This document shows positions 17,691 through 26,800 of a stretch of 64,000 bases of DNA, one piece after another (positions within the stretch are counted from its first letter, which is position 1; each line of letters begins with the position of its first letter). The notes under the pieces are model-generated. The model saw nothing but the letters and a program-made list of their open reading frames with translations, ran no database searches and was not told the DNA's origin. This DNA is from Flavobacterium chryseum (GTDB lineage Bacteria; Bacteroidota; Bacteroidia; Flavobacteriales; Flavobacteriaceae). Both the position numbers and the translations under genes were made by a program. Location: contig NZ_SNWW01000011.1 of assembly GCF_004362015.1 (NCBI RefSeq), forward strand, positions 62,001 to 126,000, written 5' to 3'.

Positions 17691-20600
17691 TTAAGCAATT
17701 AATTCTTCTATTTTTTTCTCTTCTGCAATTCGTTGTAATGCTTTTTTGTAATCGGTTGGCATTACTTTTACGAAATGTTTCTGTTCATTTTCCCAGTCTG
17801 CTAAAATTCTTTTTGCTAATGGGCTGCTGGTGTACAATGAATGGTTTTTGATTAATCGTCTTAGTTTGATTACATCATCATCTTCGATCGGGTCAAATGC
17901 AACCATTTCCATGTTACAAACTGTCGAATCGAATTTTTGACGTGGATCATAAACATAAGCTACACCACCGCTCATACCAGCTGCGAAGTTTCTTCCTGTT
18001 TTTCCTAAAACAACAACAGTTCCACCCGTCATGTACTCGCATCCGTGATCTCCAATTCCTTCAACAACCGCAGTTGCTCCGGAATTTCTCACACAAAAGC
18101 GCTCACCGGCTATACCATTAATATAAGCCTCTCCGGTAATAGCTCCGTAAAGAGCAACGTTTCCGATAATGATGTTATCTTCAGGTTTGAAAGTTGCAGT
18201 AGGAGGTACTTTAACAATTAGTTTTCCTCCGGAAAGTCCTTTTCCTAAATAATCATTACAGTTTCCGTGAATTTTAAACGACAATCCGTTTGTTGCAAAA
18301 GCACCAAAACTTTGTCCGGCAGAACCTTCAAAATCAACTAAAATAGTGTCATCAGGTAATCCTTGTGCGCCATATATTTTTGAGATTTCATTACTCAAAA
18401 TGGCACCTACAGAACGGTCTGTATTTTTAATTTTAAATGTAACTCTTGTTTTTTCTTTTCTATAAATAGACGGAATCGCTTCTTTGATAATAGCAAAATC
18501 CAATACGTTTTCAAGTTGGTGATCTTGTGTTGTTGTATTGTGAATTGGCTCTGTTTTTGCTTTTTCCGGTTTGTATAGAATTGATGATAAATCTAAACCA
18601 TTGGCTTTGTAATGTTTGATAGCTTTGTTCACATTTAATTTTTGTGACTGACCCACCATTTCTTTTAAGGTTCTGAAACCTAATTGCGCCATGATTTCTC
18701 TAAGCTCTTCAGCAATAAAATACATGAAGTTGATGACGTGCTCCGGAGTTCCTTTGAATTTTTTTCTCAATTCAGGATCCTGAGTAGCAATACCAACCGG
18801 GCAAGTATTTAAGTGACAAGCTCTCATCATGATACAGCCAGAAGCTACAAGAGGTGCGGTTGCAAAACCAAATTCTTCGGCTCCTAATAAAGCAGCAATT
18901 GCAACGTCGCGACCTGTTTTCAATTGTCCGTCGCATTCTAAAACTACACGGCTTCTTAAATCATTTAAGATCAAAGTTTGTTGTGCTTCGGCTAATCCAA
19001 GTTCCCACGGAATTCCTGTATGTTGTAATGATGTTAATGGTGCAGCACCAGTTCCTCCGTCATAACCTGAAATCAGGATAACGTCAGCTTTTGCTTTGGC
19101 AACACCGGCAGCTATCGTTCCAACACCAACTTCAGAAACTAATTTTACGTTTACACGCGCTTCACGATTGGCATTTTTTAAGTCGAAAATCAACTGAGAC
19201 AAATCCTCAATAGAATAAATATCGTGGTGTGGCGGAGGCGAAATCAAACCTACATAAGGCGTAGAGTTTCTGGTTTCCGCAATCCATGGCACTACTTTTT
19301 CTCCAGGTAATTGTCCACCTTCTCCAGGTTTTGCACCCTGAGCCATTTTAATCTGAATTTCTTTAGCATTCGTCAAATAATTAATCGAAACACCAAAACG
19401 TCCCGAAGCCACTTGTTTGATCGCACTGTTTCTGGAATCTCCGTTAATTTCTTTCTGGAAACGTTTAGGATCTTCTCCACCTTCTCCAGAATTACTTTTT
19501 CCGCCAATTCTGTTCATGGCGATTGCTAAATTCTCATGTGCTTCTCTGGAAATAGATCCATAAGACATTGCACCGGTTTTGAATTTTTTTACAATTTCTG
19601 TCCAGGGTTCTACTTCATCAATAGAAATTGGGTCTAAATTATTAAATTCAAACATACCTCTAATAGTCATTAAGTTAGAGCTTTGCTCATTAACCATATT
19701 AGAGTATTCTTTATAACTTTCCGGGCTGTTCAAACGAACGGCCTGTTGCAATTTTGCAATTGTTGTTGGATTAAACATGTGTTTTTCTCCACCACGTCTC
19801 CATCTGTAAATTCCTCCAATTTCTAAAGGAAGCAAGTTGGCCACTTTTGAATTTGGAAATGCTTTTTGGAAACGTTTCTTCACTTCTTTCTCCACTTCAT
19901 TCAAACCAATTCCTTCGATTCTTGAAGGTGTGTATGGGAAATATTTTGAAGTAAATGTTTTGTTTAAACCTAAAATCTCGAAAATTTGAGCAGCTCTGTA
20001 CGAATGTAACGTCGAGATACCAATTTTGTTCATGATCTTCACGATTCCTTTTGCAATCGCTTTGTTGTAATTTACAATCGCATAATCAGCTTTTACGCCT
20101 TTAATAAATCCTTGGTTTACCTGATCGTGAATGATTTCGTTTACCATGTATGGATTAATCGCACTTGCGCCATATCCGAACAATAAAGCAAAATGATGCG
20201 GTTCACGAGGCTCTGCAGATTCGATTATGATTCCGAATTTAGAACGAACCTGTAAAATATTCAAAGAGTGGTGAATGTAAGAACAAGCTAATAACATTGG
20301 TATTGGAGCAAATTCTTCGCTTACGCCTCTGTCTGATAATATAATTACATTACATCCTTCAGAAACAGCTTTAAAAGTTGCCTGAACACATTTTTCAAGC
20401 GCGCGCTCTAAACCGTTAACTCCTTTTTCTATTTTATATAAGGTAGAAATAGTAGCCGATTTAAAATCAGCGTGATCAATGTTTCTGATTTTATCTAAAT
20501 CCTCGTTTGAAATAACCGGATTCTGAATTTTTAATTTTTTACATTGTTTTGATTCAATTTCAAAAATATTAAAATCTCCACCAACTGCTAAACTGATATC

Positions 20601-22205
20601 AGTAATGATTTCCTCACGAATACCATCCAAAGGCGGATTGGTAACCTGAGCAAATAATTGTTTGAAGTAATTGTACAATAATTGCGGCTGGTCTGACAAT
20701 ACTGCCAAAGGCGTGTCGTTACCCATAGAACTGATTGCTTCAGCTCCCTGACCTCCCATTGGGTTGATGATTGTTTTTAAATCTTCAATCGTGTAACCAA
20801 ATAATTTTTGTCTGGTTAAGAAATCTAATTTTTCAACCGGAGTAGGATTATTGGTGTAAGGAACTTTAGATAAAGGCAATAAATTGGCATCTAACCATTC
20901 TTTATAAGGACGTTTTGTTACGATTGCTTTTTTAACTTCTTCGTCTTCAATAATACGGCCTTCGTTCATATCTACCAGGAACATTTTTCCCGGCTCTAAA
21001 CGACCGTGCTGAATTACATCTTCGGGATCGATATCTAAGACACCAATTTCTGATGACATGATTACGAAACCACTATGTGTTAAGGTATAACGAGATGGAC
21101 GCAATCCGTTTCTGTCTAATAAAGCTCCAATTACATTTCCGTCTGTAAACGGAATAGAAGCAGGGCCATCCCAAGGTTCCATAATACAAGCGTTAAACTC
21201 GTAGAATGCTTTCTTTTCCGGAGACATGGTTTGGTGCTTTTCCCAAGCTTCAGGAACTACCATCATCATCGCTTCCGGTAACGAACGACCTGTCATTAAT
21301 AAAAGTTCAACCACCATATCCATAGAAGCAGAATCTGATTTTCCTTCTAAGATAATTGGGAATAATTTTTTGATATCGTCGCCAAAAACTTTGCTTTGCA
21401 TAAGTTCTTCACGAGCACGCATACGGCTAACGTTTCCGCGAAGTGTGTTGATTTCACCATTATGACACATGTATCTAAATGGCTGTGCTAATTCCCATGA
21501 AGGGAAAGTATTAGTAGAGAAACGCTGGTGAACTAACGCCAAACGAGTCACTAAATCTGGATCTTTTAAGTCAACATAATAACGGCTGATGTCTTCCGGC
21601 ATCAATAGACCTTTATATATTATAGTAGTTGTTGATAAACTAGAGAAATAAAACATGTGGCTTTCAGAAGTTTTAGATCCTCTTATCGCATGTTCAGCAA
21701 TTTTTCTAGCTGCAAAAAGTTTTGCATTAAATTCTTGTTCGGTTAAATCCTGACCGTTTTTGCTAACAAAAACCTGTTTACCTGATGGTTCTTTTTCTGC
21801 GGCAATCTGCCCTAAATTTTCAACTTCAACAGGTACGTCTCTCCATCCTAAGATCTTTAAATTCTGATCTTTAATAGTTGATTCGAAAGCGTTCATGCAA
21901 AAAGAAACCTGGTTTTTGCTTTTTGGTAAAAAAACCATTCCTACTGCATACTCGCGCGTTTCAGGGATTTCAAAATCACATACTTTTTTAAAAAAGGCAT
22001 GTGGGATGTCAAATAAAATTCCAGCTCCATCTCCAGTTCTTCCGTCAGAACTAACTGCACCACGATGTTCCAATTTTATTAAGATATCCAATGCTTTGTG
22101 AATGATATCATTAGATTTAATACCATTCAAATTACAAATAAATCCTGCACCACAATTGTCGTGTTCAAATTCAGGCAAATAAAGCCCTTGTTCTTTAACT
22201 TTCAT
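17691..22205 (-). CDS. gltB: Glutamate synthase large subunit
   Basis: 1504 residues, full length. The class II glutaminase domain starts at Cys18 (DNCGAGF), so residues 1-17 are a propeptide to be removed. The central and FMN-binding synthase domains follow, with GGKSNSGEGGEDP near 890 and the 3Fe-4S cysteines in MMRACHLNTCPVG. The C-terminal beta-helix (GXGXG) domain has repeated GG motifs (NDYLGKGLSGGKLIV, GGTVVVLGKTGRNFAAGMSGG). It releases ammonia from glutamine and channels it to 2-oxoglutarate. First gene of the gltBD operon and divergent from sucC. Confidence 0.97.
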   Translation of the reverse strand: MKVKEQGLYLPEFEHDNCGAGFICNLNGIKSNDIIHKALDILIKLEHRGAVSSDGRTGDGAGILFDIPHAFFKKVCDFEIPETREYAVGMVFLPKSKNQVSFCMNAFESTIKDQNLKILGWRDVPVEVENLGQIAAEKEPSGKQVFVSKNGQDLTEQEFNAKLFAARKIAEHAIRGSKTSESHMFYFSSLSTTTIIYKGLLMPEDISRYYVDLKDPDLVTRLALVHQRFSTNTFPSWELAQPFRYMCHNGEINTLRGNVSRMRAREELMQSKVFGDDIKKLFPIILEGKSDSASMDMVVELLLMTGRSLPEAMMMVVPEAWEKHQTMSPEKKAFYEFNACIMEPWDGPASIPFTDGNVIGALLDRNGLRPSRYTLTHSGFVIMSSEIGVLDIDPEDVIQHGRLEPGKMFLVDMNEGRIIEDEEVKKAIVTKRPYKEWLDANLLPLSKVPYTNNPTPVEKLDFLTRQKLFGYTIEDLKTIINPMGGQGAEAISSMGNDTPLAVLSDQPQLLYNYFKQLFAQVTNPPLDGIREEIITDISLAVGGDFNIFEIESKQCKKLKIQNPVISNEDLDKIRNIDHADFKSATISTLYKIEKGVNGLERALEKCVQATFKAVSEGCNVIILSDRGVSEEFAPIPMLLACSYIHHSLNILQVRSKFGIIIESAEPREPHHFALLFGYGASAINPYMVNEIIHDQVNQGFIKGVKADYAIVNYNKAIAKGIVKIMNKIGISTLHSYRAAQIFEILGLNKTFTSKYFPYTPSRIEGIGLNEVEKEVKKRFQKAFPNSKVANLLPLEIGGIYRWRRGGEKHMFNPTTIAKLQQAVRLNSPESYKEYSNMVNEQSSNLMTIRGMFEFNNLDPISIDEVEPWTEIVKKFKTGAMSYGSISREAHENLAIAMNRIGGKSNSGEGGEDPKRFQKEINGDSRNSAIKQVASGRFGVSINYLTNAKEIQIKMAQGAKPGEGGQLPGEKVVPWIAETRNSTPYVGLISPPPHHDIYSIEDLSQLIFDLKNANREARVNVKLVSEVGVGTIAAGVAKAKADVILISGYDGGTGAAPLTSLQHTGIPWELGLAEAQQTLILNDLRSRVVLECDGQLKTGRDVAIAALLGAEEFGFATAPLVASGCIMMRACHLNTCPVGIATQDPELRKKFKGTPEHVINFMYFIAEELREIMAQLGFRTLKEMVGQSQKLNVNKAIKHYKANGLDLSSILYKPEKAKTEPIHNTTTQDHQLENVLDFAIIKEAIPSIYRKEKTRVTFKIKNTDRSVGAILSNEISKIYGAQGLPDDTILVDFEGSAGQSFGAFATNGLSFKIHGNCNDYLGKGLSGGKLIVKVPPTATFKPEDNIIIGNVALYGAITGEAYINGIAGERFCVRNSGATAVVEGIGDHGCEYMTGGTVVVLGKTGRNFAAGMSGGVAYVYDPRQKFDSTVCNMEMVAFDPIEDDDVIKLRRLIKNHSLYTSSPLAKRILADWENEQKHFVKVMPTDYKKALQRIAEEKKIEELIA

Positions 22206-22621
22206 TCTTGATATTTTTTCTTCAAAAATACGGATTTCGTTAAATATAATGTAGTGAAATTCTAATTTGACTTACATTTTTGTTGTAATATTAGAAAAAG
22301 AGTTCTTAAATGATAATAATTTCTTAGAAAGCATTGCTAAATGATAAAATCACAATATGTTTTAGATAATATGTGGAAAAATCCTTTCGGAGCTATTGAA
22401 ATCATTGGAGTTTTTGTTAAATTTCAAACGAAATAGTGTTTTTTAGTTAACAATTTGCATGCAATAGTTTAACCATTTGTTTCCTTTCAAAAAGAATAAC
22501 GCTCTAATATAAATGAAGTAGGTTTTTTTAATTGAAAAACATTTTACTATTAAGTTGAATTTTGCTATTTTTGTCGCACTTTTATTCTGAACTAAATTCA
22601 GAACCAGACAAATTCTATATT
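22206..22621. promoter_or_regulatory. Divergent promoter region of gltB and sucC
   Basis: A 416-bp AT-rich gap. On the + strand TATTTTTG at 22566-22573 matches the -7 element TAnnTTTG, 48 bp before the sucC ATG. On the minus strand CAAAAATA at 22223-22230 reads TATTTTTG but is only about 18 bp from the gltB start, so is weaker. No repeats, no small gene seen. Confidence 0.45.
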
Positions 22622-23815
22622 ATGAACATACACGAATATCAAGGAAAAGAAATTTTAGCGAGTTACGGAGTACGCATTCAACGCGGAATTGTAGCTAATA
22701 GTGCAGCTGAAGCTGTGGAAGCTGCAAAACAATTAACTGCCGAAACTGGTACAGGATGGCATGTTATAAAAGCACAGGTTCATGCAGGTGGACGTGGAAA
22801 AGGCGGTGGAGTTAAATTGGCTAAAAACTTGGAACAAGTTGAAGAAATTGCAGGACAAATTATCGGAATGCAATTAATTACACCTCAAACTTCTGCTGAA
22901 GGTAAAAAAGTGAGCACTATTTTAGTTGCTGAAGATGTTTACTATCCTGGTGAAAGTGAAACTTCTGAATTTTATGTTTCTGTTTTATTGAATAGAGCTA
23001 CAGGACGCAACATGATTATGTATTCTACTGAAGGTGGAATGGATATTGAAGAAGTTGCTGAGCACACACCACACTTAATTTTTACTGAAGAAATTGATCC
23101 TTCTGTTGGATTACAAGGTTTTCAGGCAAGAAGAATTGCTTTTAACCTAGGGCTTTCTGGAAATGCTTTCAAAGAAATGGTGAAATTCATCGATTCATTA
23201 TACAATGCTTACATTGGTTCTGATGCTTCTATGTTTGAAATCAACCCGGTTTTGAAAACTTCAGACAATAAAATTATGGCTGTAGATGCTAAAGTAAATA
23301 TCGATGATAATGCTTTATACAGACAACCAAAATATGCTGAAATGCGTGATATCCGTGAGGAGAATCAAATCGAAGTTGAAGCTAAAGAAGTAGGTTTAAA
23401 TTACGTAGATCTTGACGGTACAGTTGGATGTATGGTAAACGGAGCTGGTCTTGCAATGGCAACAATGGATTTAATTAAATACGCTGGTTTTGAGCCTGCT
23501 AACTTCCTGGACGTTGGTGGAACTGCTGATGCTAAACGTGTTGAAACTGCTTTCCGTATTATCTTAAAAGATCCAAACGTAAAAGCTATTTTGATTAACA
23601 TCTTCGGAGGAATCGTTCGTTGTGACCGTGTTGCTCAAGGTGTTGTTGATGCTTACAAAAACATGGGTGACGCTATTAAAGTGCCAATCATCGTTCGTTT
23701 GCAAGGAACAAATGCTGAAATTGCAAAAGAATTAATTGACAATTCTGGTATGCCAATTTTATCAGCTGTTCAATTTCAAGAAGCTGCAGATCAAGTTAAA
23801 GCTGCATTATCTTAA
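22622..23815 (+). CDS. sucC: Succinate-CoA ligase (ADP-forming) subunit beta
   Basis: 397 residues from ATG 22622, which yields the conserved amino end MNIHEYQGKEILASYG; an upstream in-frame start would add 20 unrelated residues. ATP-grasp domain with GGRGKGGGVKLAKN (about 53-66), then the CoA-ligase domain with GGTADAKRVETAF and NIFGGIVRCD, the latter forming the power-helix and alpha-subunit contact. With SucD it makes ATP or GTP from succinyl-CoA in the TCA cycle. SucD is not in the window. A strong terminator follows at once, so sucC is transcribed alone. Confidence 0.96.
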   Translation: MNIHEYQGKEILASYGVRIQRGIVANSAAEAVEAAKQLTAETGTGWHVIKAQVHAGGRGKGGGVKLAKNLEQVEEIAGQIIGMQLITPQTSAEGKKVSTILVAEDVYYPGESETSEFYVSVLLNRATGRNMIMYSTEGGMDIEEVAEHTPHLIFTEEIDPSVGLQGFQARRIAFNLGLSGNAFKEMVKFIDSLYNAYIGSDASMFEINPVLKTSDNKIMAVDAKVNIDDNALYRQPKYAEMRDIREENQIEVEAKEVGLNYVDLDGTVGCMVNGAGLAMATMDLIKYAGFEPANFLDVGGTADAKRVETAFRIILKDPNVKAILINIFGGIVRCDRVAQGVVDAYKNMGDAIKVPIIVRLQGTNAEIAKELIDNSGMPILSAVQFQEAADQVKAALS

Positions 23816-23837
23816 TCAAATAAGAAATCAATTATAT

Positions 23838-23872
23838 AAAAAATCCCTTCAATATTTGGAGGGATTTTTTTT
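23838..23872 (+). terminator. Rho-independent terminator of sucC
   Basis: AAAAAATCCCTTC pairs with GGAGGGATTTTTT around a 7-nt loop, followed by T8. It lies 23 bp past the stop. Confidence 0.9.
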
Positions 23873-23880
23873 GCATTTTT

Positions 23881-24021
23881 TTTAACCGCAAAGAGCGCTA
23901 AGATTTTATCTTGGTTATGTTTACAAACACAAAGTTCGCAAAGCTTTATCATTACAGCTTTGCGAACTTTGCGTTTATATATAATCTTTAAATAAAAAAC
24001 CTTTGCGTCTTTGCGGTTAAA
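23881..24021. repeat. Nested inverted element (AACCGCAAAG type)
   Basis: Outer arms TTTAACCGCAAAGA (23881-23894) and TCTTTGCGGTTAAA (24008-24021) are perfect inverted copies. Inside is a 15-bp perfect hairpin, AAAGTTCGCAAAGCT (23931-23945) with AGCTTTGCGAACTTT (23956-23970), 10-nt loop. The outer right end touches the stop codon of the DUF1456 gene. Confidence 0.9.
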
Positions 24022-24486
24022 TTACTTTTTATTCTTACCGTTTTTGTAAATAACCTTCTCTACAACCTGAACTTTAGGTGCCGTTTTCGAGTTGTTTTTC
24101 TTAAAAGGTTTTTTAGCAGCAGGTCCAGATTTAGAAGGTGTTTGATCGCCTCTTCCTTTTTCAGCATCTTTTGCACTTGCTTTAAATTCCGGTCTTTCTT
24201 TAGAAGTTTCTTTTTTAGGAATTTCTGCTTTATGTTTCGCTAAAACATCATTTGGGTTTTTAGGATTTTCTTTTGTTCCTCTTAAATGAATTACCAATCC
24301 GTTCAGGAAGTTTCTTAAAACCTGATCACCGCATTCCATATAATTCTCGTGATCTTCAGCTCTAAAAAAAGCGCCTAATTCTGATTTTGAAATTCTAAAA
24401 TCTACCAATTCTAAAATTTCAACTATTTGGTCATCACGGAGCATTAAAGCCACGCGAAGTTTTTTTAAGATATCGTTATTCGTCAT
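24022..24486 (-). CDS. DUF1456 (YehS-like) protein
   Basis: 154 residues. The N-terminal two thirds match the DUF1456 fold: two similar helical units starting with MTNNDILKKLRVALMLRDDQI and including ISKSELGAFFRAEDHENY and LRNFLNGLVIHLRG. The tail (about 95-154) is lysine-rich and low-complexity, which suggests nucleic-acid contact but this is inference. Function of the family unknown. TACCTTTG on the minus strand (24501-24508) lies 14 bp before the start and could be its -7 element. Convergent with sucC. Confidence 0.85.
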   Translation of the reverse strand: MTNNDILKKLRVALMLRDDQIVEILELVDFRISKSELGAFFRAEDHENYMECGDQVLRNFLNGLVIHLRGTKENPKNPNDVLAKHKAEIPKKETSKERPEFKASAKDAEKGRGDQTPSKSGPAAKKPFKKNNSKTAPKVQVVEKVIYKNGKNKK

Positions 24487-24515
24487 CGTTTAATTTTTTA
24501 CAAAGGTACATTATT

Positions 24516-25526
24516 TTAGAACAAAATTACGCCTGTTCCCGTCCTGTCAGGATAAAAGGTTTTTCCGTTTTTGATGGTAACGCCGCTTGCAATATCTTCT
24601 GCCAGTAATAAAGCGCCATCCATATCGACATAATCTAATTCAGGAAGTAAATGTGCAATTGCAGAAATTCCAACAGTAGATTCAGTCATGCAGCCAACCA
24701 TCGTTTTTAAACCTAACTTTTTTGCTTCGGCAATCATTCTTTTTCCAGGCGTAATTCCGCCGCATTTCATTAGTTTAATATTTACACCATGAAAATGATT
24801 GTAGCATTTAGCGACATCAGCTTCTTCAATGCAACTTTCATCAGCCATAATAGGCAAAACGGAGTTTTTAAAAACTTGTTTTTGTCCTTCCCAGTCATTG
24901 GCTTTCAAAGGTTGTTCTATAAATTCAACACCTAAATCTTTTAGAATTAGGGCATTAGATAACATTTCATCAACAGTCCAGGCGCAATTAGCATCAACCC
25001 TAAAAATCGCATTGCTATGTTTTCGTAATTCGGTTACAATGGCAATATCATCGGGAGTTCCGAGTTTTATTTTATAAATCGGCCATGGAAGTTCTTTCAT
25101 TTTGGCTATCATGTTTTCGATAGTCCCAATTCCAATAGTATAATTGGTTAACGGATTGTGCGAGATATCATAATTCCATAATTCGTATAATTTCTTGCCT
25201 TTTTTACGCGCGTACAAATCATTATAAGCATTATCTAATGCGCATAAAGCAAAAGGATTATTCGCTAAAAGCGGACTTATTTTGTTCCAAAATTCATCTG
25301 GAGATTCATTTGTAGTTTTTTCAATCACTTCCCGAATTTGCTCAATATCGTTTTGCAGAATTTCAATTGTAATGTTGTAATACGGATTTGAAGTTGCTTC
25401 TCCAAAACCCGAAAAGCCATCTTCTTGTAATTCAACGATAAGTGAAGGCTGAAAATCGATTGATTTTCTTGAAATTCTAAAGGTGTGTTTTAACTTAAGG
25501 TCGTAGGCTCTCAATATCAATTTCAT
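24516..25526 (-). CDS. Dipeptide epimerase (L-Ala-D/L-Glu type, enolase superfamily)
   Basis: 336 residues. Enolase-superfamily active site is complete: KIK (Lys152/154), metal ligands Asp178 in RVDANCAW, Glu204 in FIEQP and Asp229 in MADES, and the second lysine in KLMKCGG (about 251-254). This motif set is that of the muconate-lactonizing subgroup containing L-Ala-D/L-Glu epimerase, which recycles murein tripeptide parts. The exact dipeptide cannot be read from sequence. It lies 17 bp after the hydrolase gene at 25544, same strand, so both are probably in one transcript. Confidence 0.88.
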   Translation of the reverse strand: MKLILRAYDLKLKHTFRISRKSIDFQPSLIVELQEDGFSGFGEATSNPYYNITIEILQNDIEQIREVIEKTTNESPDEFWNKISPLLANNPFALCALDNAYNDLYARKKGKKLYELWNYDISHNPLTNYTIGIGTIENMIAKMKELPWPIYKIKLGTPDDIAIVTELRKHSNAIFRVDANCAWTVDEMLSNALILKDLGVEFIEQPLKANDWEGQKQVFKNSVLPIMADESCIEEADVAKCYNHFHGVNIKLMKCGGITPGKRMIAEAKKLGLKTMVGCMTESTVGISAIAHLLPELDYVDMDGALLLAEDIASGVTIKNGKTFYPDRTGTGVILF

Positions 25527-25543
25527 AGAATATCCTTTTTATC

Positions 25544-26341
25544 TTAATAACCTAACCACAATAAGGCTTTTACAAAACCATCACGCCACAGTTTTTCATT
25601 ATGTTCTCCGCCTTTTACAATCGTAGTTTTGTTGAGGTGCAAACAATAACAGCGTTTTGTATCTAAGAGTTTTTCCATTCTGGCTACATCTTTTACCATG
25701 TCATCACTTTCTTTATCTCCACATAAAAAATAAATTTTCGTTTTTATTTTGGGAGCTTTTTCGGCTAAAGTATAAATCTCATTTGAAAACCAAAATGAAG
25801 GCGAGAAAACTCCTGCTTTTCCAAAAACTTCAGGATATTTTAGAATGGCATAATAAGAAACCAAACCGCCAAGTGAACTTCCCATAATAATGGTATTCTT
25901 AGCTTTTGTTTTCGTTCGGTAGTTTTTATCAATATACGGCTTTACGGTTTTTACAATGAAATCGACATAATCGGCATTTCCTCCGCCGTATTTTTCATTT
26001 TTATAAGGCGTTAATTCATCGATTCGTTTGTCGTTTCCATGTTCAATTCCAACAACTATTACTTGCGCTTTTAGGCTATCCAGTTTCTCATCTACATTCC
26101 ATTCGCCAACATACGAAGTCTTCGAGTCAAATAAATTTTGAGCATCATGCATGTAAATTACGCTGTATTTTTTGATTGATGCAGAGTAATTTTCAGGTAA
26201 ATAAATCCAGATTTTTTTGGTTGTTTTTAGCTGAGGTGCTTCGATAGCAAACGTCGAAACATTTTTTGATGCCGTACTTTCCTGTGCATTTCCGTTAGCG
26301 ATTATCCATAGAAATAAAAATACTAGAAATCCTCTGAGCAT
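25544..26341 (-). CDS. Secreted esterase-D-like alpha/beta hydrolase
   Basis: 265 residues with a signal peptide (1-19, ...ANGNAQ). The nucleophile elbow is GSSLGG (154-159, Ser156), followed by GDKESDD for the acid and GGEHNEKLWRDG for the histidine. Pattern of the esterase D/enterochelin-esterase-like group, which hydrolyse esters of sugars, siderophores or acyl groups; substrate not known. Divergent from the TerB-like gene. It precedes the dipeptide epimerase by 17 bp. Confidence 0.85.
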   Translation of the reverse strand: MLRGFLVFLFLWIIANGNAQESTASKNVSTFAIEAPQLKTTKKIWIYLPENYSASIKKYSVIYMHDAQNLFDSKTSYVGEWNVDEKLDSLKAQVIVVGIEHGNDKRIDELTPYKNEKYGGGNADYVDFIVKTVKPYIDKNYRTKTKAKNTIIMGSSLGGLVSYYAILKYPEVFGKAGVFSPSFWFSNEIYTLAEKAPKIKTKIYFLCGDKESDDMVKDVARMEKLLDTKRCYCLHLNKTTIVKGGEHNEKLWRDGFVKALLWLGY

Positions 26342-26398
26342 AAGTTCTTTTGTGTTTTAGATTTAAAAACAATATTTTAGCTAAAAATAATAAATTTG

Positions 26399-26800
26399 AT
26401 GAATACCGAAGAAGAAAAGAGAAGTTTACTTTTAGAAATGATTGCTTTCTCGACTGTGGATGGGCAATTGCATAAACGCGAACTGGAATTTTTGTGGCTG
26501 GTCGCTCAGGAATTAAATATTGATCACAAGCTTTTTCAGGATTTATTTCATCAGGAAATAACACCTCAAGTTATAAAATCAGAGTTTCAGCGTATTCAGC
26601 AATTTTACAGACTGGCTTTGATTATGCATTGTGATGGCGTTTTGCATGAAAAAGAAGCAAAGGCGATACAACAAATTGCGATTGAAATGGGTTTGAATCC
26701 CGGCGCAACAAAACGTATTTTAGATTTAATGAAGAAAGCGCCAAATGCTATAATTGATCCTAAATTATTATTGAAAGTTTTTCAGGAACAACACAATTAA
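26399..26800 (+). CDS. TerB-like domain protein
   Basis: 133 residues from ATG 26399. All-helical with the acidic TerB-type pair: MIAFSTVDGQLHKRELEFL near the start and ALIMHCDGVLHEKEAKAI in the second half, each an aspartate/glutamate-rich site that in TerB binds metal. The name comes from tellurite resistance operons, but no other ter gene is near, so a tellurite role is not supported. The sequence TAAATTTG directly touches the ATG; it matches the -7 element, but position makes it doubtful. The stop overlaps the uvrB stop: both use the TTAA at 26797-26800. Confidence 0.78.
   Translation: MNTEEEKRSLLLEMIAFSTVDGQLHKRELEFLWLVAQELNIDHKLFQDLFHQEITPQVIKSEFQRIQQFYRLALIMHCDGVLHEKEAKAIQQIAIEMGLNPGATKRILDLMKKAPNAIIDPKLLLKVFQEQHN

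Noticed and set aside
26399..26800. Tellurite resistance gene
   Set aside because: TerB-like domains occur widely and no other ter gene is near.
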